NCBI GenBank assembly: GCA_019843655.1
Contig: JACDQD010000006.1
Span: 19,176,246-19,240,245, forward strand
From: Lethocerus indicus
Lineage: Eukaryota > Arthropoda > Insecta > Hemiptera > Belostomatidae
Direction of reading: 5' to 3'
Length of the DNA: 64,000 bases
The notes beneath the pieces are model-generated. The model searched no databases and was not told the DNA's origin. It saw only the letters and a list, made by a program, of their open reading frames with translations. The translations under genes were made by a program, and so were the position numbers. The stretch's first letter is position 1. Each line of letters starts with the position of its first letter. Of this stretch, positions 1 through 10,419 are shown piece after piece.

Positions 1-3000
1 CGATTCTATAGCCTGCTTAATGAATCTTTTAGTCCTATGATTAGTTAGTTATGCTAGCTCTGTCACATTTTTTCCCTCTAAATTGGACAATCGCGATATT
101 TGGAGCCAGAAATAAAACGAGCACTCACTCGCGCCAATAAAGTTCGTGATTCGCCCATTTTTCATCACTTCTGTCTCGTGGTGCAACCTGGTTACATTCA
201 TTAATTCGTGTATTTATTATTTCAAGTTGAACATACCGAAATTCAGATTAAGCTTAGTAGAAAAGCGTTATTATTGAAATAACCGTATCCTTAATTTTTT
301 AGAATTATTCAATGGGTTACACACCCTGCCTCTAAATTGTAAACAGTTTTTTAAAAATAATTCTACACTAATTAAATTTAATTGAAGTTAGAAAATCATA
401 ATTCGAGCCTTTGGGCGTGAGAGGAATCTATTCTGTGACCAAATTCTTAATAAAAAGCCCGAAGATTACTGAACGTTAACGGGAAATATTCTTGCGAGGA
501 GTTTTAGCGAAAAATATTCCTCCCTAAGTTCCGATTCGGTCAGGTACAGCGTAATTTGAGTTTCGGGCTGGAGCGAAAGGATGATGAGCAGAGCGCGTTT
601 CAATGGGAGAGTTGGGCTCGGCTCCGGGTTCCATTCAGTCTTTCTTCTGTGGGAAATTTAAAATTAAATTCTTTTTACCAAAAGTCTGCCACTTTCGGCG
701 CACGATACGCAGAGTGTAGTCAATGTTACAGCTGAGATATACCTACAGGGATATTCCAAGAGGAATTGCACTTGGATTTGTACGATGAACCACCGATGTA
801 ATAAAAAATATTACTTAAAGTTAAAAGATTAAAAATATCGATATGCTGTCTTTACGATTTGGTGGGTAGGGGGAAGAGGATTGAAGTCGTACATGGTCCG
901 TAGAAATTATTGTTTGTGTACTTATTTCGTTTACAACTATGCAAATCTTATCACCTTTCTTCTGGCCGATGGGGGATTCATTAGTGGCGGTATGTCGGCG
1001 TATTTCAGGAGGGCGTATCATTCCTTTCTGGTAGCCAAGAGGGGTAATTCGGGTTGGTCGGGGGTGAGGCGGTGCGTTTGATGAGAAAGGGTTCGGCGGG
1101 TCGGGTTGCATCCCAATCAGGCCCAACGGCCCACCCACACTGCCGCTACCAACAACTAAACAGTTCCCCATCAGAGCCAGACCCAACTTTTCACCCTATT
1201 GGATCCTCCCTTTTATTAAACCCTTGCGGACGTGTTTGTTTTACATTTAATATTGCCACTCCATCCACATAACCCTGCCGTCCGGGCAGTGCTATCCACC
1301 GCACTCTAACACTTTTTTAGATTCTATTCAAAGTTCTCGCGCCAACAGTCCGAGGCGGGAGACTCAATAAAACTATATAATCTGAAATGCCGGCCTAAAC
1401 TCATAAATACAATAACACCGTCGAGGTTCTACACATAAGAATTGTAAAAGATAAAATAAAAAAATATGATTTTTAATTGTTACGAAACCTAGTACGGCGC
1501 TAGCGTGATTGTCCCGCATAACAACCAAGTCGTGCCGGTCTAGTATATCTGAAACCCCGTGCGTTTTCCTAACCTGACCGACCTTCTACCTCGACGTTGT
1601 CCATACCCGGGCCTTTTTTCTGTATTAACGGCTACAATTGCTTCTTCTGTTAATCAAGTAAACTTGGTGTTAGGATGTGCGAGAACTGAACGGAAATGCA
1701 TCGAACTTACGAATACTTTCCTACCATGAGGAAATTCACCTTTTTAATTTTCTTCGTTCAAATACGTTGTTTGAAAATAAATAATAATCATTTATTTATT
1801 TTATAGTTATATACATTGTGAAATATACTCGGGCGGGAAGTGAACTTGATGGAAACACTGTTTCGGGAAACTTTATTCCTGGAGCAATTATTAATGGAGG
1901 ATTTTAAATGAAAGTTATAAGAATTTTTGTCCGGAAGTATCCGGACGGAGAAGACACAGCCGAGAAAATCAAATTAAGGGATGAGTTTCTTGCCAATTTG
2001 AAATGTAAAATATAATTTTAACTGTTGGAGAAGAATTGGTGGCTATGCAAATCTAAGTGGGAGGCCTGTCTCATTATAATGAATCTCTGACTTTTCAAGA
2101 CGTCGCCGTTGAATTCGTTTAACAGAGATTCTCCGCATTCGAAAACCGAGTTTTCTTCTTTTTCTCCTTTACTTTTTCATTAAGAGTGAGTAAAGATTTG
2201 CGTTTCTTCTCTGAGTTAATTGATTCTCGGAGAAAAAAATGTGAACGGGAAATTATAATTCGCCAAAATTTAAAATTAATCGTACCGAGGTACGAGAGGC
2301 TATTTGAAGAATATCATTAAGACATCAAACCTTAAATGTTACAGTATTGGGACGGTGGGAAATATAATGGAGCATAAGGGCATTTCCTTGGGGAACCGCA
2401 ATCGTGCTTATTATTATCACACGATATCAGCAATATAGAACCACTGTTACGGGGTGGTGCTTTGGCTTTCCGGATTTAATATGCATATTTTCAGGATTCG
2501 AAGTGTTTATACAATAATTTATAATAAGGCGAATTTTCGCGGTACAGACACCCCAGTTTTCCGTAAGCTATGAACCTTTACCGGAATCATACCTTCATTC
2601 CTAAATTTCAAAACTACATTACATGTATTAGAGTGACAGTAGAACTGTACTGATTTACAACTGTTGAAATGGCTACGTTGAAGCGCACAATTATGACGTA
2701 TGTCGATTCGTATATGCACTGGGTAGTGTATCGGCTGAGAGCGGCATTGAGGGGTTTCACTGTAGATATATGGAGTGGAGTAGGAGGGAGTGGGTCGGTT
2801 ATCAAGTTGTGTAATGGTTATTAGGCAGTTAGCACCAATTAGAGACGGTTTACAATTGATTGATACAGATTGGAGCTTATCCAGTGTGCGCTCTAATACT
2901 CCATCAAATCCGCTAGTTGGATACCAACATCCCTCCTCACTCCCCACCACCACCACCACCTTGCCAATATACCAAGATTCTCCAACATTGTTATTTATGC

Positions 3001-4439
3001 CGGTCGCAAACGATCGCTTATCGAACCGACTCCGAATTATTTATTAGCAGCAGTCGCTCCAATTAGGTCAATTAGGTCTCAGACGTTGCAGTACTGATGG
3101 TAACTGCTGATATATACAACGTGACAATGTCAGGATCCGGGCAATACCCATCGGCATTCCATGGGTGATACTTATGCAATTTGGCTGTTTTCGCACATTA
3201 CAATTCCGTTGTAACAGTCGGTCTAGTAGCATTCCGGTGGCGGAGTAAACCGGCCGGATAACCGAGAGAAGCTTTAACAGAGAATCGCAACCATTGGTAA
3301 TATTCAGGTCCCTTCAAAAGCCACCCGGATTAGACGACGGGCAGAACAATATTAGTTTTTTTCTATAAAAATTTTAAATGGTCAGCTGCTGTCCACCTAA
3401 AGGTTTATAATGAAGCGGAAGCCTGAGTATTCGATCACGTGGGTAACATAACACCTCGGGAACGGTAATTCCTTTAGGCGGGGCCCTTTAATGTGGAGGC
3501 AGTTTGTGAACTGTGGCTTTACGAGCGCGTGCCCTTATACCGCGCTATACTATGCCCCTCGTAAAATCGGTAGAGTCCTCCTTTGGCCACCGCCACTTTA
3601 CACTGATGCTGCCCCATGTGACCGCTTCATAAAAATACGCCCTTAAAAGAGCCCACCCTCCCCCCACCGCCGACTGTTGGAATGCTGCGATAATCAGGTG
3701 CACATACCTTTCATTCTTTACAGCCCTTCCCCCATTGTAGCTTTAAGTATGACAAAAAATTAAGCCCGAATCAAGTCTCAATTACTAATAAATTGTTGGT
3801 TACATATTTTTCTCGCGTAAATAACAATAAGAATAAAAAGAGCATCATTATTTATCAATGATTAAAGCTAAATGTTGAACTAATTGAAAATCAAAACGAG
3901 GAAACGGAAAATTGTACGACGTTAACTCCTTAAAATCTGTAATGAATATTCTGAATAGATATAGGAATGATGAACTTTAAATACTAACGCCCTATAGGTT
4001 GGCCATTTGAAACGTTAGCTAAACACAAAAATATTAATATGGTATTTACAATAAAACGGAGTATTCCATTCGATAACCACTGTGCAATTCGTGTCAAACA
4101 GAAAATGTATCCAAACTCCCCAATTATTTAACGCGATTTTATATTTACACTCAATATGAAGTCGCAGTGATGTTGGTAAATAATGGCGAAAAAGGGGTGT
4201 TGTATATAATTTCAATACGTTCTATTCTGACAGAGGGTAGTCGTATCAGGATTTTTTTATGGTGAAATGCGGACAGCCGTGGATTCTTTGAGCCGCGTCG
4301 GCAAATGTTTAGTAATTTGATTACGTATTGGGTCCCTCGGTTGGAATTCGTGACGCGCGATTCAATTTCTGGTAGATTTTGTGAAAACAGTTAGTTGAAA
4401 AATGTTAAATGATTAAACTTATTTTCATAGTTAAACACA
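1..4439. other. Intergenic DNA, no gene recognised
   Basis: No exon with convincing splice sites, conserved motif or consistent reading frame was found on either strand. The short open frames here, including a 146-codon minus-strand frame at 2519-2959, have no recognisable domain and lie in mixed low-complexity sequence such as the CCA run near 2943-2960. A GC-richer patch lies around 1015-1160. The right edge (about 4440-4519) is the AT-rich leader that precedes the 70-bp repeat array in several copies of the repeat family. Confidence 0.6.
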
Positions 4440-4519
4440 TTTTTTATAATTTAACTTTTTATTTTTTTATTACAATATTAAGTTTTAATTTGTCTATGAA
4501 ATAAAAATTAGTAGATATA

Positions 4520-5132
4520 GATTAACTAGCGCCCCCCTGAGGGTGGTGTGGAAATGTACTTAACTAAAGTTCGTTGGATTCACTGGTACCGATAAACTAG
4601 CGCCCCCTGAGGGTGGTGCGGAAATGTACTTAACTAAAGTTCGTTGGGTCCACTTGCAACGATAAACTAGCGCCCCTTGAGGGTGGTGCGGAAATGTACT
4701 TAACTAAAGTTCGTTGGGTACACTTGCAACGATAAACTAGCGCCCCTTGAGGGTGGTGCGGAAATGTACTTAACTAAAGTTCGTTGGGTACACTTGCAAC
4801 GATAAACTAGCGCCCCTTGAGGGTGGTGCGGAAGAGTACTTAACGAAAGTTCGTTGGATTCACTGGTACCGATAAACTAGCGCCCCCTGAGGGTGGTGCG
4901 GAAATGTACTTAACTAAAGTTCGTTGGATTCACTTACACCGATAATCTAGCGCTCCTTGAGGATGGTGCGGAAATGTACTCAACTAAAGTTCGTTCGGTG
5001 CACCTGCACCAATAAACTAGCGCCCCTTGAGGGTGGTGCGGAAATGTACTTAACTAAAGTTCGTTGGGTACACTTGCACCGATAAACTAGCGCCCTCTGA
5101 TGGTGGGGCGGAAATGTACTGAACTAAAGTTG
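4520..5132 (+). repeat. 70-bp tandem array, nine units (array 1)
   Basis: Units begin at 4520, 4591, 4661, 4731, 4801, 4871, 4941, 5011 and 5081, so the period is exactly 70 bp apart from one extra C in unit 1. Each begins GATAAACTAGCGCC or a close variant and ends near CACTTGCAAC. The segment GCGCCCCCTGAGGGTGGTGC (first instance 4600-4619) can fold into a hairpin with a short loop, and its partial inverted symmetry is kept in most units. The last unit is cut at about 5132. An AT-rich leader (about 4440-4519) matches the leaders of the arrays at 17.7, 35.0 and 50.9 kb, so this is probably a truncated copy of the array-bearing element, without its inverted arms. Confidence 0.93.
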
Positions 5133-7484
5133 TATTTTTCTGAAAAATGTTATTCTAAAACTGATAATATATCAGCCATTGGCCAATTATGGTATCTAGA
5201 CGAGTGGTTTACCTAGAGAGTGACAATAGTAGACACCGACGGACTGCTAACTCCGAACTTCCATTTTAAGTGCTTCGAAAGTACAGGCGTTCGAAAGTCC
5301 GGCCGGCAGGTCCGATTGCCAAAGTAATATGCATATGTATATGCTTTATACAGTTGGGTTTCCATATGCATGCCGGGCATTACCATGGAGTTTAGATTTA
5401 TCCGCGGCTAATTAGGCAAGTGTGCTGAGTGGGGCGGAGTTATGTGCACTGCACCTCGACCCCACAACTCGCTAGTTGGCCTCTTCTAAAAAGGGCATAC
5501 TTGCAAACGGTAAAACCTTATTCCCTTAATGCAGCCTTTCTTCAATGGTGCATTCAATGATGATCGCCCTTGCGTCTTCTCTGTGAAAATTATATGATTG
5601 GAAAACATCGCAACAATATACTGGTATAATGTCCTCAAAGATGGATGATGATGAAGCAGAAGGAGGAGCCATGGACGCAGTTTTATTAACCTTAGATCCA
5701 AGTACTTTTTTTATTTACTTACGATAACTTGGTATACGTGATAGGTATTCCCTTAGCATTGACTGAAACCAAGCAGTAGAATATTGTAACATTTCTGCGC
5801 TTTCAGCGGTTCAAGAGCAGAAACCGGTCGATCCAAATTGTAAATCAGAACAGATAAGGGGTGAAAAATCTATTCCCGCATAATATTGAACCCCTTTACA
5901 TAATTGATATAGCCAATACCGTCGCAGATTCATATTAAATAAATAAAGTTTAATGCTTTTTTATTTCTGTATTGTACTCTTTTTGATACATAATAGGCAA
6001 ATAATTGACTTAAGTTATTAAGACGTAAGGGGCCAGTAATTCAAGTCCGTTGACATTTTTGTAACAATACAAACGTATCTCATTATTCAACTCATAAATC
6101 ATAAAAATTGTAATGTGTACTCGACTGTAACATGTTTTAGACTGGTAATGGTAGTCTTATCAACAAGGAAGCTTCCAATAACAAACATCCGCGGCGAATT
6201 TCCCGGGTGGAAATTAGGCCCACATGTTCTTCATTCTCCTCCCTAAAAATGGCCGTCCTTTGAAGGGCTCATTAAGAATTCCCTGGTGAGGGACTCGCCC
6301 AATCTTTATTTCCCCTTTGCTCAACTTTTTCCACTATTCTGCCTTCCTGTTACCGCCCTTCTTCTTTTCTCTTTAAGATTTTGCATACTTGTTTCGGTTG
6401 TTCCTCACAGAAAGTGGGTGAAGAGGTTTCATTTGACAAAAGTGTTATATGAGGAGGGCTTTACAAAACTGAAGGTGCTCGTCAGTCATATTTAGGTGGG
6501 GAACCAACTATCAAGCTCCTAATTTATCAGTAAATTTTCCACTAAACGGAAAATTATAGCAATGTATATAGCACTTAAAACTTTCACCGCTAAGATAACG
6601 TAATAATGGAATATAGCGCCTTTTCTACTTAAAATTACCTCAGAAACATGCTCATTTTGCTATTATAGTTCCACTTACAACGCCCATCCAGTCAAGGAAA
6701 TTGAGATAACTTTTTACCTGAGTTAATATTAGAACCTTTCAATATACCAAGGACAGCTGAATTTTAGATACACTTTATTAAAAGATATATGTGATGCATG
6801 AGAAATAAATTACACGTACTATGTCTGGACACGATTTTTCCAGTTTGCATTGATTTAAATCTTAAATTGTCTTAAAACTTAAGTCTTAAATCTTAAATGC
6901 ACAGCTTAATCAACTATAATGCGTACTTACTACCATATCGTCCTTACTTACTTAATCAACCTAATCTTAATCCACCTTGATCTACCTTAATTCACCATAA
7001 TCCACTATACATAAACAACAAATAAATGTGATCATTTATGATCGATGAATGTCGAAGATAACTTAACTCCAGTAGTCGGAATATAATACTCTTATTACTT
7101 ATAGTAGTACTATCGACACGAGCTGATATAGTTCTAGGTGGAGGTTCGCATTTCATCAAAAATGGTCGAAAATGATCTCTCAATACCGGAGAGTATCCTT
7201 CCAGCTGAATGACCGATGTCGACGTGGCGTTTTATCGTAGCGGTGTTGCGGGCCGTGCCGGGGTATTTCATACAGTACGGGGGCGGGCAGATAAGTGTAA
7301 TTGGAAAAATCCGTTACAATGGGTCGGTGGGATCTGCCCTTTTCAGTGCCACCGACCGTCCGTTATATTCCGACTCCGGGCTCCTATTACACAGCCCTTT
7401 CCCCTATCTTAAACCTTATTGGATTCGATGTCCGATACCGGCAAGAAAGATTGATTGAGACGTCTGTGACTTACCAGTTCTGAG
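5133..7484. other. Intergenic DNA upstream of the EF-hand gene model
   Basis: No supported gene. Holds a short degenerate 10-bp repeat near 6950-7005. Short frames at 7209-7483 overlap one another in three frames and show no domain. Any promoter or 5' untranslated exon of the gene starting at 7485 would lie here, but no clear TATA or initiator motif can be singled out. Confidence 0.5.
6950..7008. repeat. Degenerate 10-bp tandem repeat
   Basis: Successive 10-base blocks of the type TTAATCCACC, TTGATCTACC, TTAATTCACC and ATAATCCACT follow one another with a 10-base period. A looser CTTAAAT-rich stretch precedes them from about 6855. The region is low complexity and no coding role is apparent. 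Confidence 0.6.
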
Positions 7485-7551
7485 ATGGATAATAATTGTC
7501 AAGATAGTGCCTGTACGAAAGTGTATTATATGTTATATTTTTTTGCCCAAG
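7485..7551 (+). CDS. Candidate first coding exon of the EF-hand gene
   Basis: ATG at 7485 is the first ATG after an in-frame TGA (tga ctt acc agt tct gag ATG). The frame runs 22 codons, followed by one base and a GTAATT donor at 7552. It ends in phase 1, which fits the two-base lead of the next exon. Composition is ordinary and no signal peptide or motif is visible, so the assignment rests only on the start, donor and phase. A different upstream exon could be used instead. Confidence 0.3.
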
Positions 7552-10419
7552 GTAATTTTCGGTCCATTCCATTTAGGAATGTATTCATTAGGAAAACACG
7601 TAATGTTCATATTCGTGAGATTGGACAAGTCATAATTGTAAAAGTTAGTATTAATCTTGGTATAAAATATTAAAATCAAAAAATTATTTTTCATGGGGCT
7701 CCAACTGTGGAACGAGCTAGTTTAGTTAACATTAAGAAGAGCGAGAATGTTACATTCAGGATATATCACGTGTTGATTAAAATTGAATAAAGTCGCAAAG
7801 GCTTGGAAAATAATTATTATTCAGAAGACGCGAGGAAGGGGGGCCGTAAGACAGACATTGGTAATGGAAGCTCGATATTTTCCACCTTGTCAGCGGGGAC
7901 GGGAAATTGGAAAACTCTTGTAATTTGATAAGACGGCAGGGAGAGACTGATTCTTGGCTGGGAGATGAGGTCTCTCACGCTCTATGGATTTTATAAAACT
8001 CAAGCTCCTTGGCGTGTTTTCAATTTTCAAATAAAATATTAATCTTTACTCCACTTTGATTCGTTTTTTAAACTGTTAAAAAAATGAAGTGCGCTAAATA
8101 ATTAAAAGTGTAAATGTTTCCAACCTATCAGAGTAAGGAATCCTTTTGAAAGAACAGATTATTCGAAAATGTATGACTGATTTAAACCTGCAGAAACTAT
8201 TGCATTGCAGTAGTACCAGTTGATACAATATGTTACAATTTAATTCTAGAAATAAACCTGTACAAAATGTGCGTATGCGTACCAGAGGCTACTTACATCT
8301 TCAAAACTAATTAAGTACTTCTCTGACATTTTGACACTATGCGAAATATTCGTGCATTTCACTGTGAACCTTCAAATGTATGGACTCAAATTATGGTACA
8401 TAAAAAATCACTATACGTAATATACCTATATAATTGTGCACATCGGTAATAAGCAACATATGACTCGGATAACGCTAAATTTTAATTCAGAATTGTTAAA
8501 TCAGATGTTCATTCAGAAGTACATTGGGTGCACTGAGCAGCCATTAGTTTTTAAATCTTATCAAATATTTTGTAGAATCCCGATGACATTTTTCAAGAAA
8601 CTGAAACAATTTCTTGAGTTCGGTTATTACCTGAGGAGCCCGTTGTCCTTTCATTTGGAAATTGATGCGAAGCGTAAGTAATATTTGAAGTACTTGAAAA
8701 GTCAAGTATCGCCCGTTATTCCTCATCAGGTGGTTTTAAGGCCTGTTATGCGCTGTTTTTCCTCTTATATTTCGTTAATTATTTTCGTTTCTTTAAGTAA
8801 TATTTTGTGTTTATTTAGTGTTATTTTTGGTAATTTTGATAATTTCACTAGTGGATTTGTTGTATTCCTATATTTCTATCGAAGAATGAGTTTCGTTTAT
8901 AAAGAACATTTCTGGTACTGACACGTGTAAGAAAAACCTTACTATTTATTATGTTTTAATTCGGTATGGAGAGGAATCAGTGGAAGATCTGACAGTACAC
9001 CCGTCATTACATCCGGTCTGGAAACTTTATCGGCAGTTCAAATAGTTCAAAATTCAACGCTTAATTTCTCCCAGAGAACTAATTACTTGGGTGTTGTGGA
9101 TTAGTCCCTGAGACAATTACGAGACCCCCTTCTAATCTGTGCCACTTCAGTTGGGATACCGGCGGAAACTAATTCAAAGGCCACTCGAGGGAGGAGGGGG
9201 AAAGATATTCAATAAGTATCCAGACTTATTTGTCTCATAGAGTGGCCGTCCAATGTTCTTGATTGCAAAAGTTCTTCCGCGGCGCAAGTTACTCCTTTTA
9301 ATCTGTCGGAGGGAGTTTCCTCTTTGACAACCATTATAAGCTCTAGATTGGAAAAGAATTATTTTTTTTACTTCCACCCTTGTCGAGTCCCGATACAAAC
9401 GGATCCAATTTGCAGGAGCAGTGTATAATTTTTCAATTATGGATTTTTATACTTCCCTATCAATTTTAATGCTCTCTTATATTATCTGTTGTAAATTAAA
9501 AATTGGAAAAGTGCTTAGATCATAATCTCACTCACACAGGAGGTTTTAATTTTCAGACAAAGCTGATGACGGTCTCGGCGATACGGGGAGAAAGGTGAAA
9601 GCTCCCGAGGAGGAAGACTATCCCGAGTTGAAGCGTATATTCAACGAGTCGCTGTTCGGAAAGGAAACGGTTTTCGAGCGTAGGTCTGACAGCCTGAGAG
9701 AGGCCTTCTACCAGAGATTGATCTCCGACTACCCGGGCTGGGACGAAGCCACAACATTCGTCCTCTACAGACTGTTCCTGGAGAGATGCCAACACAGCAC
9801 GGAGACAATAGAGTTCCACGATTTGTTAGCTTCCTTTCCACTAACAAATATCCAGAATATCTAGAATGATTGTAACACTCAATTATTATTCATGGAGCAT
9901 TGAAATAATGATGTTGGATTTATGCGATTGTGATATATAAGCCGATATAAATTTCACAAACATTAGGTATTTGATGATACCAATATTGGAAATGTTTCAG
10001 GTGCGCTATAATCGGATGTATGGGATGCAGTTATGACGAAAAGAAATTAGTCGAAGTCATTACAAAGTACGGCGAAAAAGAGACTGAACTGATCAGCTAT
10101 AAAAAATATTTAAATGTACGATAACCGTTAAGTAGAATTAAGATTGGTGTTTTACTATTTATCTATTTTCAAAATTCAATAATTCGCCCAATGAGTTCCA
10201 AAAGTGATGATATAAATAAGTCTCCGGGTTAAGGGGAAATATTGCAAATATTTGCTGACACGTGAATTTTTTAAATTCCAGGTTCTCTATAATTACGAAC
10301 CGAGATCGAAAGAGGGTCGGCTGAACGGGCCGGCAAAGGCGGCCCACATGTGGGGCAGGAACGCCACATTCGCCGCCAACATCAGCATAGGAAGTCAACT
10401 CGAATACGGAATCTACTAA
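7485..10419 (+). CDS. EF-hand (calmodulin-fold) protein with degenerate calcium loops, five-exon model
   Basis: Model exons are 7485-7551, 8491-8673, 9557-9824, 10001-10115 and 10282-10419 (stop TAA 10417-10419), 256 codons plus stop. The phases agree at all four introns (1, 1, 2, 0). The last three exons are the convincing part. Residues encoded across the 9824/10001 and 10115/10282 junctions read TIEFHDL, then GCMGCSYDEKKLVEVI, then ELISYKKYLNVL. This matches the spacing of a calmodulin EF-hand pair (E-L-x-x-x-x-x-x-L-G, then x-E-x-x-L, then I-x-x-x-x-F/Y-L). The acidic loop positions 1, 3 and 5 are missing from both loops, so calcium binding is doubtful and a structural or partner-binding role is more likely. 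A C-terminal tail of about 43 residues ends in GSQLEYGIY. I cannot name the orthologue. An AATAAA at 11108-11113 is the first downstream polyadenylation signal. Confidence 0.55.
8491..8673 (+). CDS. Candidate second exon of the EF-hand gene
   Basis: Acceptor TTTTAATTCAG ends at 8490 and a consensus donor GTAAGTA starts at 8674. The 183 bases are open in the frame that joins in phase to both neighbours. The product is rich in aromatic and basic residues, with FFKKLKQFLEFGYY as its core. No known domain is recognised, so it is less certain than the following three exons. Confidence 0.45.
9557..9824 (+). CDS. Exon 3 of the EF-hand gene: acidic linker and first EF-hand helix-loop
   Basis: Acceptor AATTTTCAG ends at 9556. 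The frame opens with a charged segment (KAPEEEDYPELKRIF) and continues through a helix (TTFVLYRLFLERC) into STETIEFHDL. The Ile at loop position 8 and Asp at position 12 fit an EF-hand, but the usual loop acids are absent. The chosen donor is GTTAGC at 9825, which is weak. Reading through would instead end at TAG 9862-9864. The splice is preferred because it continues the EF-hand helix into the next exon in phase. Confidence 0.6.
10001..10115 (+). CDS. Exon 4 of the EF-hand gene: linker helix and second EF-hand
   Basis: Acceptor AATGTTTCAG ends at 10000. The first base completes a leucine codon from exon 3, then 38 codons read CAIIGCMGCSYDEKKLVEVI and onward to YKKYLN before the donor GTACGA at 10116. 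The pattern matches the calmodulin segment between consecutive EF-hand loops, with Gly, then an acidic D-E pair, then a hydrophobic helix. The exon ends in phase 0. Without splicing, the frame stops three codons later (TAA 10122-10124). Confidence 0.6.
10282..10419 (+). CDS. Terminal exon of the EF-hand gene
   Basis: Acceptor TTAAATTCCAG ends at 10281. Forty-five codons plus TAA give a basic, glycine/alanine-containing tail (PAKAAHMWGRNATFAANISI) ending in Tyr. The GC content and codon use are visibly higher than in the surrounding intron sequence. The opening VLYN completes the second EF-hand helix from exon 4. The tail resembles no family I can name. Confidence 0.65.
   Translation, partial: VLYNYEPRSKEGRLNGPAKAAHMWGRNATFAANISIGSQLEYGIY

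Noticed and set aside
4600..4640. Hammerhead ribozyme core in the 70-bp unit (CTGAGGG...GGAAAT)
   Set aside because: The conserved CTGANGA box is not matched (G in place of the final A) and no third stem with a cleavage triplet could be drawn, on either strand.
4520..5132. CRISPR-like array
   Set aside because: The repeated unit is contiguous, about 70 bp, with no unique spacers. It is a satellite in an insect-type genome, not repeat-spacer architecture.
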